A DNA stretch of 64,000 nt from assembly GCA_039881045.1 (NCBI GenBank), contig JAYWVB010000001.1:682001-746000 (forward strand), given 5' to 3'. The position numbers and the translations under genes are program-made. This DNA is from Chaetomium olivaceum. Taxonomy: Eukaryota > Ascomycota > Sordariomycetes > Sordariales > Chaetomiaceae. Of this stretch, positions 24,101-34,159 are shown piece by piece (position 1 is the stretch's first letter; the number at the start of each line of letters is the position of its first letter). The notes under the pieces were generated by a model that saw only the letters and a program-made list of their open reading frames with translations, was not told the DNA's origin and searched no databases.

Positions 24101-24761
24101 AGCCCGCCAACATGACCGAACAGCAGCAACAGCAACACAACGAGCAGTTCATCAAAAAGGCCCAGACCCACTGCGAGCTGGACATGCTGCTCGGCCAGAA
24201 TCTTCCGCCCAGCTTCCGCGAAGTCCTCCTCAAACTCTTCACCACCACCCTCCCGGCCTTCCGCGCCCAGACCGACCCGGCCAAGCTCTACTTCGCCGAC
24301 TACAGCCTGCTCGAGATGGACGACAGCCCCATGGCCCTGGCCGCGCGCAAGGCCGCCCGCAGGTATGTCGATGTGTTTAAGCGCACCGAGCTGGTGGTGG
24401 CCGGGCGGTCCGGGGGGCCGGCGAGGCAGGCGGGTGGTGCCCCTGGCGGTGGCGGTGGCGGTGGCGGTGGCGCGCCGCCCCTCGCTGGTAGCGGTAGCAG
24501 CAGCGGCGGCGGGGGTATGCCTACCACCACCGCCGCTGCCGTGGGGGGGACAACGGCATGGCGAGCTACCGGACGGCCATCTTTGGCACGTGGACGGGGA
24601 TGGGAAGCGGCGGTGACGGCCCGCAGTGGCGCCGGTGTGTGCGCTGCGCGGCGGTGGTCGGGGATTTGTTCACGGGGAAACCGGGCTATCATTTTGTGCT
24701 GTCGCAGCAGAGGAAGTGTGTTTGTGGTGGGAGCTGGGGGACGGTGCCTAGGGGTACTTAG
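21190..24761 (+). CDS. MED16: Mediator tail subunit Med16/Sin4 (two frame breaks)
   Basis: Med16 is a Mediator tail-module subunit linking activators to RNA polymerase II. Exons: 21190..21891, 21954..22203, 22260..22690, 22749..22958, 23020..23139 and 23198..24761; introns 56-62 nt. The N-terminal half is WD40-like (GIAWSRQGTIATIAKD, FVHLAWSPTMSPDLAVID, FGRVVCFAFSDGTVQYR). The helical C-terminal half ends in a Cys-containing segment (QWRRCVRCAAV and KCVCGGSWG). Two bases are missing: one G at 22870-22871, after which TGA interrupts YR-DRLTTMDEP; and one G in the seven-G run 24543-24549, after which the terminal segment is reached. With both restored the length is 1092 residues. Codons 23-50 encode a GMEGMEGMEGMGSMGSMGS repeat, and a poly-Gly stretch precedes the second break. 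Confidence 0.9.
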
Positions 24762-25124
24762 AGGACTGACCAGGAAGGGGAGGGTAGGGAGGAGGATGGG
24801 GGTAGGACAGGAGAAGGGGGGGGACGAGGAGAAGGAAAAGGAAGCCGAGGGGAAGGTGAGGAGGCTGAGAATATGTTGAGATTTTGAAGTGGAGGATATT
24901 TAGTTGTATTTCGGATGAGCGGTTGCGAGTCGAGTTGGAAAGGGGGATCTAGCAAGCGGGTGAAGAAGCGGAGAGAGCTTACGGCGAGAAAGCAAGTATG
25001 TTGATCAAAAGCGAGCGCGCGAGGTAGAAGATCTCATCAACATCAGCTGTTGCAATATGGATCACTATTTCACTTTTTCATACCCCCAATATTCACAGGC
25101 TGCTATTCCAAGCTAGTCGCCCAC
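24762..25124. other. Short convergent 3' region MED16/DUF3500
   Basis: 363 bp, purine-rich (GGAGG/GAGGA) on the plus strand directly after MED16, with no gene. Confidence 0.5.
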
Positions 25125-26505
25125 TCACTCCTTCTTCCCCTCCCACAAATACTCCTGCTCGATCCCTGGAATCAGCGGCCTCAGCGCCATCCCATAATCC
25201 CCGCCATTCGGCATCCGCAGCAGCGTATGAATATGAAACTTGGCCGGCTCCTCGTTCGTCAAGAACACGCCCGAGTGGTGATCAAACTCGACAATGACCA
25301 CGGGGCTCTGAATGCGATAATAAAACGCATCCTCCTCCCCAAACCCGCCAATCCAACAAAAGTACGTCTCCCCAAACCACCTCTCCACCTCCCCCATCCT
25401 CACCTCCCTCGCCCTCTCCGGCAAATACAGCAAAAACTCCCTCAAAATCCCGCGCACCAACTCCTTCTCCCCCTCCTCCATCTCCCCCACCACCACCCCC
25501 TCATACGGCACCACCCGATTATCCCTATACGCCCCGCACAAATGCCGCTGATCATCATGATTCCACCTGCCCCTCGGCATCGCCTTATCCCGCATCCCCT
25601 CATACACCTGCACCCTCTTCCGCATCTCCTCCCACCACCGCGCGCCACCAGCGCCTGCATGAGCTTCAACCCCAACCGCTCCTCCACCTGCAGGATGCGC
25701 GTGCCCGCGCCCGGCGCGGCCGGGTCGTCGATGACGTTGGGCTCGGCGCCGGTGAACCAGGGGGCGACGACGACTTGGCCGCGGTACAGGAAGATGTTGA
25801 GGCAGAGGTGGTGGCCGTAGAAGGAGAAGCCCCAAGGGCGAGTGGTGGAGGGGTTGCCGAAGAGGGCGAGGTTGTAGGAGTGCTGGTTGAGGATGCGCGG
25901 GGCGGCGACCAGCGTGCCGAGGAAGTGGTTGATGCGCATGGCGGCCGTGGCTTTGGCGTAGCCCTCCGGGGAGAGGGTGGTTTGGAGGAGGTTCAGGGCG
26001 GCGCTGCGGGTGGGGGCGGGGAGGGAGTCCAGGCGGAGGCCTTTGGGGGAGAGAAGGAATTCGGGGTTGGACCAGGTGCGCCATTCGGGGGAGTCGATGT
26101 GGTGGGTTAGGAGGGCTTGTTGGGACGGGGTGAGGAGGGAGAGGAGGGTGGTGGCGGCGGTGACGATGGCGTCGATGGGCATGCCCTCGTCTTGGAGGTG
26201 GAAGAGGTCCGGGCGGACGCGGCCTGGGGGAAGGGTGTGAGTAAATGGTGGCTCGGGTATGTGTGGAAGGGGGGGTTGGGAATATCTATCTCACCATCGT
26301 TGGTGATGCCCTTGAAGGGCTCTTGGAACAGCTTCTGCCAGTGCAGATACAGGCCATGGAGCCATGGTGGCACGCCGCCTTCTTTGAACGCCTTCGCGTA
26401 CTCATGGGCATCCTGAGTCTGCATTGTAGTGAACCGGGGGGTGGTGAGGTCTGGGAGGTACTGCCGGTAAGCAGCATCGCCGCTGAGTTGCTCTTCTGAG
26501 GCCAT
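25125..26505 (-). CDS. DUF3500 domain protein, function unknown (frame break)
   Basis: Resembles the DUF3500 family, found in bacteria and fungi and without an assigned reaction. Two exons, 26505..26295 and 26223..25125, with a 71-nt intron. Recognisable segments are SPEWRTWSNPEFLLSPKG, RPWGFSFYGHHLCLNIFLY, VVAPWFTGAEPN and, near the end, SPVVIVEFDHHSGVFLTNE with FHIHTLLRMPNGGDYG. The conserved His-rich segments (GHHL, FDHH, FHIHT) suggest a metal site, but that is inference. The frame changes near 25640-25655 between KLMQAL and ARWWEEMRKRV. Restoring one G gives 437 codons (436 residues). No signal peptide is seen. Its divergent neighbour is a thioesterase-like hydrolase; no functional link is evident. 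Confidence 0.8.
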
Positions 26506-27068
26506 CTTGGTCTGACGTATAGCCCACTTCTACTATGAGATGAGATGACTGGTAAGGTGAAGTCGAGGAACAATGTGAGCAGAGTAATAAGAGGTTTATG
26601 TTATGTTCGGATCATTGTCAACACAACATTCAACCTCTCTCCACCGAGTCCACCCGGGACATGATCGGTTCCTAGTAACGGCCCATCCGGAGGTTGAATT
26701 ACAGCCCTGCTGCCGGGTTATGGAGGCAAAACTATGACCCGGCTCGGGCAATACCTAACCCCTGGTGCTAATGTTACAGCATGTAGAGAGCGGGGGTGGG
26801 GGAACTTGGGTGGTGGAGTTGCCCTCCCCCGCTTTCCCACTCTTACATGATACAACGACCCCTGACTGTCCTCCCTGGGCAAGTGAATAAATCACCGAAA
26901 CAAAGAGAAAGAAGTGAAACGAAACATATTCTCAGACTTCACAGATTTGAAGGTAGGTATAATTTTCACTAACAAGGGGTGAAAATTCAAACCACCTCGA
27001 ATTTCCATGTGGGGCTCTGAAACTCTTCCTCACCAACCACCCAGAAATCCTCATTCCGACAAAGCACC
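26506..27068. promoter_or_regulatory. Divergent promoter region DUF3500/thioesterase
   Basis: 563 bp between divergent start codons, without a recognisable gene or defined regulatory site. Confidence 0.45.
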
Positions 27069-27929
27069 ATGGAGAACGTCCCCCCGGCCAACGGCCACTT
27101 TGGCAGCGTACACATCATCGAACCCAGCGCGGAACACACTCACACTGCTATCATGCTCCACGGCCGGGGAAGCAACGGTCCGGAATTCGCCGAAGAACTC
27201 GCCGAGACCATGGCACCTGGTCAGAAACCGCTTATGGACAGGTTCCCGAGCTGGCGATGGGTGTTTCCATCCTCTCAAGAGCTGTGGAGCACTGCATTTG
27301 AGGAGATGTTGCCAGCCTGGTTTGAAGCCCATTCGCTCACCGACACTTCGGCGAGGGCAGACCTGCAGATGGAAGGCATCAGGCAGTCGGTAGCTTACAT
27401 CCAGTCGATCCTCGACCAGGAGGCCGCAAGGCTCGGGGGGCAGACCGATAAATTGGACATCATGGGCATTAGCCAGGGGGGTGCCATTGGCATGTGGACG
27501 CTGCTGTGTCAGGGGAACCTCGGCAAGCAGTTGGGAGCGTTCGTGGGGGCTAGCACCTGGCTACCCTTTGCAGCGAACATCCAAAGGCTTTCGTGGCGGA
27601 ATGATGCCCAAGAGGCGGATAAAGGGTCTCCCAAGACTGATCCGTCGGATGCTTTTGTTGCGGACATGCTGTCCACGGGGAATCAGCGCGCCCCGCCTCC
27701 TGGCGCCGACTGTTTGTTCCGCGCCACGCCCATCTTCCTCGGCCACGGGATCGACGATACGGTCGTCGATGTTGATCTTGGTAGACAGGCCCATGATGTG
27801 CTTACCAACATAGGATTCCAGACTGAGTGGAAAGAATATTCAGGCGCAGAGCTGGAGGGGCACTGGCTCAAGACACCAGAGCAGATTGATGATATTGCCT
27901 CCTTTTTTTATGAAGGTTACGACAAATAG
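27069..27929 (+). CDS. Acyl-protein thioesterase/lysophospholipase-like hydrolase
   Basis: A single-exon, 286-residue alpha/beta hydrolase of the phospholipase/carboxylesterase family that includes Apt1 (protein depalmitoylation or lysophospholipid hydrolysis). The oxyanion region is AIMLHGRGSNG. The nucleophile elbow is GISQGG with Ser135, the acid lies in HGIDDTVVDV and the catalytic His is His265 in LEGHWLKTPEQ. It is longer than Apt1 (about 230), with an extra stretch after the nucleophile (NIQRLSWRNDAQEADKGSPKTDPSD), so it may belong to a fungal paralogue group with another substrate. No signal peptide; probably cytosolic. ATG at 27069 is the only reasonable start. Confidence 0.88.
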   Translation: MENVPPANGHFGSVHIIEPSAEHTHTAIMLHGRGSNGPEFAEELAETMAPGQKPLMDRFPSWRWVFPSSQELWSTAFEEMLPAWFEAHSLTDTSARADLQMEGIRQSVAYIQSILDQEAARLGGQTDKLDIMGISQGGAIGMWTLLCQGNLGKQLGAFVGASTWLPFAANIQRLSWRNDAQEADKGSPKTDPSDAFVADMLSTGNQRAPPPGADCLFRATPIFLGHGIDDTVVDVDLGRQAHDVLTNIGFQTEWKEYSGAELEGHWLKTPEQIDDIASFFYEGYDK

Positions 27930-28186
27930 GCAATAACCCCATGAAAAAAAAAACCATTGCCATGTTTGCAAGACTGGAAAAGGTTCGGGGAAAAGGCAGG
28001 CGCCAACCAACTGCACTCTCTCAACAAGGCACATCGTGCCTTCCTACCGAGGTAGTCTCAACTACAACCCGTGATCAGGGTTTTTAGCCACTAAATCGCA
28101 CAAACATTCATTGCCTGGGAAAGGGAACTCGATCAACTCAAAACTCAGGTACCTACCCCTGTCCACCTCGGTACTTGCCTCAAAAG

Positions 28187-29571
28187 ATGTTCCATGCGCA
28201 ACAACCACACTCAAAGCAGAGCTCGCCTTCCCAAACTCACTGGTCGCCAATGGAAGCATTTGAGACAAGCAAGCCCGATCGGTTACACCAGTCGCTGAGC
28301 AGTGCGTGGGCCAGCTTCCTCGGCGCCCAGCACTGCAGTCGCGAGGTCGACTGTCTCAAGAAGGCCCTGGATCAACACGTGCAGCAGACAAACCTCTCTA
28401 TCGCAACCTTGCAACGAGACACTGCAACAAGGCATGACCTCCTCGCCGCTTCCGTAACCGAGGCCAAGTCCAAAATCGAACAACATGCCGTCCAGATCAG
28501 AGACATAGCCACTCTACGCACCGACTTCTCAACTTTCCAGTACGAGCTTGGCCAGAATAGGGAGAATGTGGAAAGTAAGGTCACAGACTTGTTTGAGAAA
28601 ACCGTAGCCCAGCAGGACTCGCTGGACGGGCTGCGATCTACTACATCCCATGAACTAGGGACCATCCGGGAGCAGTATCGTTTGGCCCTTGAGAAAGTCG
28701 AGTCTCTTCAGCAGGAGTTGAGGGAGGCACGAGAAGAGAGGCTGACATCCGAACACAAACTGGCCGCACTCGAGAATCAAGTTACAGCAATGTCCCAAAC
28801 CCAGCAACAACTCCCCACGGATATTGTCAACTTTTTGAGCGAGATTCACTCCTACCGTGAGGGCCTGATGAGGCTGTTAGATAAGCAAGATCTTGAGAAC
28901 TACGCCCAGAGCTTAGCACTACCTTCAAATCGGGTGGATGTCCCGCTCTCCCAGACACCCGCAGCCCCCTACACGAGCGTCCCAGATGAGCAAACCTCAC
29001 CCCTAATCGTACACCGAGGCCAGCACGACACGAGTGAAGATGACCACCCGCATACACGCGCCAAGAGAAGAAGGCTTGAAGAACCCCCTCAACCACAAGT
29101 CAAACGCCCTGTCTTCCCTCGACCTCCTAGCCAAGACATACGTTCCCTCTACCTCATTTTCCGAGACAAATACAAGGAGAACCCACCAAAGTCCGACACC
29201 GTCTTCATCTGGCAATTTATCAACAGCATTGAGGACCCGGTCATGTGCAGGCATATCCAGGAATCGCTGGTCACCATCCTTCCGGAATATGTGAAGCCAA
29301 CCAGGGATAAGAGGTCCAGAAATCCGCTGAAGCTTGTCGACGTCTCCAAGGGCCTGACGTGGAGGAAGTTTCGGGAGGCGTTGGTGAAGATCCCGGGACC
29401 TTCTTGATAAATCTGATGGAACGAAAGGATGAACTAAGGGCTTGGTATGTTGATTATTTGCTGGATCTGTCCACGGACTACGAGGTGCTGGATATGCTAC
29501 CAAATTTGCCAAAACAAGAAGGCTGTATTGTAGCAGCCTTCCTCGTCTACCGGTCAAACTTGTCCTCATAG
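28187..29571 (+). CDS. Coiled-coil protein of unknown function, likely nuclear (probable frame break near 3' end)
   Basis: I do not recognise the family. From the ATG at 28187 the frame runs to a TGA at 29405-29407 (406 residues). Residues about 40-250 are heptad-rich and predicted coiled coil (EYRLALEKVESLQQELREAR region, then EHKLAALENQVTAMSQ). A basic RAKRRRLEEPP patch near residue 290 looks like a nuclear localisation signal. A folded C-terminal part follows (SLYLIFRDKYKENPPKSDTV). Directly at the stop, the frame one base over stays open to 29571 and reads protein-like (NLMERKDELRAWYVDYLLDL, then YEVLDMLPNLP). One missing base in the CCCGGGACC at about 29390-29399 would fuse the two into 461 residues, the same kind of error seen in other genes here. 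Function cannot be given. Confidence 0.65.
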
Positions 29572-29972
29572 CATTGCTAGCGCCTTGTCCTAAGTTCTCG
29601 AGTTCCGAGCTTGTGGATAACCAGGTACTCACGTGACCGTTATTTACTTGCCCCTGAACCAGTTTGGACCCCCTGGCAGTTGACTCTATTTATGTTACCG
29701 TGGGATCCAGCACGGATTTGTTGTACTTACATTGCAAAGCCCTATAAGAGATAGTTGGAGATGTTGGGAAGCACCGTTTCTACTCCAAGACCACTGTCGG
29801 TGGGTCAGCACGGATTCATCGTCTAGGTGGGCTCGACCGTTAGGCCTCCTCTTGAACTTCTAGTATTTGGCTCTGGCACAGACACAATGCTACAAAAGTC
29901 TTCGAGATCCAAACGCATTTGGGAGCGTACGTTACATCATATGTCAAGGAAATCGTCCACAAGCGTTGCATC
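29572..29972. other. Convergent 3' intergenic region
   Basis: 401 bp between the coiled-coil gene and the NACHT-ankyrin gene; no gene seen. Confidence 0.45.
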
Positions 29973-32900
29973 TCAGGACACGCCCCCCGCTGACTTAAGT
30001 AACTGAATAACAGTTTCATGCCCATTTTCCACGGCCAACGACAGCGGTGTACGGCCCTCTTCGTTCTTCACGTTGACACTAGCTTTTCCAGTGCCAAGTA
30101 GTAGCTGTATAACAGCTTCGTACCCATGCCGTGCCGCATGAAACAGTGGTGTGCTGCCCTGGTTATCAGCCGCGTTGACATCAACATCGACAATACCAAG
30201 GAGCAGCCGTAGGATAGCCTCGTGTCCCATCATAGCAGCCCCCAGCAGCGGTGTCCGGCCGCCCTTATCCTTCGCATCGGTATGGACTTTGCCAGTTTCA
30301 AGGAGCAGCCGTACGATAGCCTCGTATCCAATCAAAACAGCCCCCAGCAGCGGTGTGTTGTCCTCGTCATCCTTCGCGTTGACATTAACTTTGTCATTGT
30401 CTAGGAGCAGCCGTACGATAGCCTCGTGTCCATTCCAAGCAGCCTCCATCAGCGGTGTCCGATGCCATTTATCTTTGGCGTTGACATCCACTGTGCTAGT
30501 AGCAAGGAGAAGGCGTACTACTGCCTCCTGCCCATTTTGGGCGGCCAGTGCCAGTGGTGTCATACCCCGATCATCTTTTGCACCGATATATGAATCAATC
30601 CCCTGTCCCTGTTGCAAAATGGACCTCAATAAGCCAACGAGTCCATGGCTCGACGCAACGTGCACCAAGTTCTTTTCGGGTCGGTAGGTATCGGGCCAAC
30701 CATCGATAATCCCCTCAACACGTCTGAGTGAATTTACAAGAGCGTTGGATGGCCAACCAAACAAGACCAGAAGGTCATCTTGAGGGGAGCCCACAACATC
30801 GCATTGCCTCGTATGTGTCACCCACGAGGTCGTAGCGTAATGTAAGAAAGGGAAGTTGTCGATCAGGTCTTCTGTTGTTATCTGGCTGATCTCTTCCATA
30901 GCCAGATAGCGAAGGCAGATTTTGGAGAACTGAAAATTCGCTCGGATTGCCACCTCGGTCAACGTTCCATCATCACCCAAAGCCGAGAAGCCTTTGTCAA
31001 GAAAGAAATCTTTGACAGACTGGTGGATGAACTGTACAGTTTGGGTGCTGGTGACCTCGACTAGACCTCGGCTGAGCGTCTGGGCTTGCCTTTCCATCCC
31101 GGTACTGTTGGCGACGTAGTCTTGGGAATCCTGGCATGCTTGTAGTGACTGATATGGGCAATCAGCCTCAATGACCATTCCCCATCGCAGCTCGTCGAGA
31201 CTCATGGGTCGGGTGGCAAAGCAAATCCACTGGATCAGCTTTTTGGAGCGGTCATCCATGCTCTGAACAAGCTGTTGGTAAAGTCCTTCAAGGTCGGCCG
31301 GGATAGAGGAGATTGCCGCCCTCATTCTTGCTAGTCCGGCGCCGTCGCGTTCAAGCTCCAGAATTTTGTCCACCACAAGATGCGCCCACATGAAGACGCC
31401 CGAGGCACGCGCCGTGATCAAAGCCGGTATATCCGATGGTGCTCTCGCGCATAATTTCGCAAGCTTGTCACCCACAAACGCCGAGATATCTTTTTCGTTT
31501 TCATCCTCAGTGGAGATCTCAAACCTACCCTCGTCCACATCTAGGATTGGGTAGTGCCGGCAAGAAAAGCAGATGCGGAACTGCTGAAAATTCTTCGACT
31601 GGGATGCAGGACTCTTCAGCAAGGTACTGAAGATTCCAACAAGTCTGATCGCATTGTCTTTTCCACATTCGTCCAAGGCGTCGACAAACAACCAGATCGG
31701 GCGGGTCATCAAGACCTTCGGAAGAGACGACTGGAGGAAGGACTGTAGTTCCTTCTCATGCCAGCGCCAGTCGACACCCGGACTACCAAATTCTCTTGTC
31801 TTGGAGTCGAACACACTGACAAGATCTTGTAGAGCGCCAGGGGCCGCCTTAAGGATTTGATGAAGAAGAGACCGGAAGAGGCCGAGAGGAGACTTTTGGA
31901 GTTCATCGCCTCGGCCATGAAAGAAGAATGAGAGAACGAGGGCGTCGTCTCTGGTTTTGAGATTGTTGATTGCGTATTTTAACACCGTCGATTTCCCGGA
32001 GCCCGGCTTTCCTTTGATCCAGAGCAGGCCTCGATCGGAAGCGGCCCAGGTCGTGTATTTATCATGTTGAAGCAACCACTCACATGTCCCCGTGGCAGCG
32101 TCGTCAATCTGGTGGAATCGGTCCTGCATCTGCAGGAAGGCCAGAGACTGGAGACAAGACTCGGTCAATGGGTGAACTTGAGAGGGTATCAGCCAGGTAT
32201 TTCCTCAGGAGCACTTTGCTAAATCTGCTTACCAACAGGCCCGGGTTGCGATATCCAGCTGGTCAGCACACCAAGCAGCTCCTTGAATCCATTATCTTCC
32301 GCAGAGGCAAACTTCACCATATCTCCATGATTGGCATGGATGCTGAAGGAAGGATACCCGTCAAAAATAGCCGATTCGTTCGACACGACTTTCCCAACCA
32401 CAAGCAAAGGTAATTCCTCAAAGGCGCAGGTGACCTCAAAAGGCCTCCCCTTTTCCCGCAACTCTCGTAACATTGTTAAAAAGTCGGAATTAAGGGACTC
32501 GAGGAGCTGATTGCTTGGTCTGAGGATCTCTAGCAAGGCATTGTTGGTAGATTTGGCAAGGCCGAGAGCGGATCCTGGTAGCTTAGTCCAATCCGCCATC
32601 GGTGATCCCTTGTGAGGGGTGCCCATGAATACGATGCCTTTGATGCAATCGAAGATACCGCGAAGGCGTACTTCTGGGTTATTCCGCGAAAGAAGAATTG
32701 CCTTCTTGCAGACGAGGCCGCCGAGGCTATGGGCGACGAAAATGAGAGGACGAGATGACGCGTTGTTGAGGGGGTCGTTTCGGTCTGTTGTCAGATCCCG
32801 CAGAAGATTGTTTGCATGGTTGAGGAGCCGGTTTGACCCTGTTACCCCCGTCTGCACCACATATGCGTCGTAGCCGTACGTGAGTATACGGATTTTATCG

Positions 32901-33185
32901 AGCTTCTCAGGAAGGAGGGTCTTTGGCCAGGGGGCGGACTCCCCAGGGGCGGTCCATGTGCTCTCCCGGTCTCCGGTTAGACCGTGGACAAAGCAAATGT
33001 CGACAGCGGCATCGGAACAGTCTTTCAGGACCTTCACTCCGGTTGGAAAAGAGGGGGTCCGCGGGATCGCAGGCGAGTCGCTGGCTGCATCGCTGGGTGC
33101 GTCGGCATGTTGGAGGTTGGGAGGGGGTTCGGTTTGTCCCGTAGATTTGGACCACCACTTTAGTTTTCGGAGGTAGTCCGGTCAT
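29973..33185 (-). CDS. Fungal NLR-like protein: SesB-type hydrolase - NACHT - ankyrin repeats
   Basis: A STAND NTPase of the type linked to fungal self/non-self recognition and programmed cell death. The N-terminal alpha/beta hydrolase (SesB/DUF676-like) has DICFVHGLTGDRESTW, nucleophile elbow FVAHSLGGLVCK, GTPHKGSPMADW and a C-terminal His in SIHANHGDMVKF. A 56-nt intron (about 32232..32177) joins it to the NACHT domain: Walker A GLLWIKGKPGSGKST and Walker B IWLFVDALDECG. A winged-helix-like region follows (LIQWICFATRPMSLDELRWGM, QFIHQSVKDFF), then about seven ankyrin repeats at the C-terminus. Start uncertain: the hydrolase frame is open upstream as PDYLRKLKWWSKS and meets a TGA overlapping the ATG at 33185, so either the ATG frame carries one extra base or the first exon is elsewhere. 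About 1051 residues if the ATG at 33185 is right. Confidence 0.85.
29985..30610 (-). repeat. Tandem ankyrin-coding repeats (about 102-nt unit)
   Basis: Six to seven consecutive units of 33-35 codons share the frame GRTPLLxAAxxGHEAIVRLLL followed by VNAKD. The three central units are most alike (GHEAIVRLLL, GYEAIVRLLL, GHEAILRLLL), so the repeats are related but not freshly duplicated. Confidence 0.9.
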
Positions 33186-34159
33186 GGTCGCGAGCGCGGT
33201 ATTGCTTCAACGGCGAACCTCTTTCGATATGGGTATATTATCACGGTAAGGTATTGTTAGACGAGATGCTGAATCTGTCTGCGTTTGAGACAGAGAGCAC
33301 CGGTGGGCCAGACCGGGTGAAAATGAAGTGAAGATGAGTTGGAGCATAACTATAGAAGTACCAATGCCCGACAACACTATTACTAGCGAATAGTTTAGAT
33401 GCCCGAGGTTGGGCTGCAACATCGCGACGGTGCCGTGCCCCGAACGAGCCGCAACCTGACAAAATCCATCGAATCATATACTGCCCAACAACTCGGGATC
33501 TCGGAAGAGTAAGCAGTATTGTCTCGCGCGTGTTGGGCTCATGTACAGAACACTCTCTTTTCTTCACTTGGGAGGCTGTTGTTTGACAGTCTCAGCGGAC
33601 GGTGGGTCGAGCGGGTCAAGAATGACAAAGGAGGAGGACGCCAGAGCCTTGGTGTGACCTCAACGGGGTCGGAAAGGCAAAAAAAGGAGAACAAATGAGG
33701 GGAAGCCGTTGGTTTGTAGTTATGGGGGAAGAGAGCACCTTAATAATGCGCTGCCGCGAATACCGCGTTTAAATAAACACAGATAGGACCTCATCCAATT
33801 CCCTGTCCAAGGCTCATAGGCGGAATACGATCAAGGGTTGGGGTTACAACGAGCTGCGAGCTTGAAGGGGACGACGACAGCCTTAACATTGGCCGAGAAC
33901 GGAACGTACTAATCACACCCATGAGAAACGAATTGTTTAGAAGCCTGGAAAGAATCCAACTTGATCCCGGAATATTCATAGGGGTGCAACATACCCCGCC
34001 AGACTGACCATCACAACCCTCAACGCCTGGCGCCCGAGCCACCGCGTGTTCCCATCGCCCGCTTTAGACCGTGCTCTAACCCGAGAAGAGCGAGAGAATA
34101 AAACCAAACCATCCCAACCTTTTCTATAACGCACCCTTCCCAACGCCGAATTCTTCTCA
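33186..34159. other. Intergenic: NLR promoter side and GH16 3' side
   Basis: About 0.97 kb. It should include the promoter of the NACHT-ankyrin gene and the 3' end of the GH16 gene. A minus-strand frame (34224 down to 33976) ends in a hydrophobic segment but is not convincingly part of the GH16 gene (see rejected items). Confidence 0.45.

Noticed and set aside
23325..24380. 351-codon plus-strand ORF overlapping MED16 in another frame
   Set aside because: Arg/Pro/His-rich composition typical of a +1 shadow; the MED16 frame carries the conserved protein.
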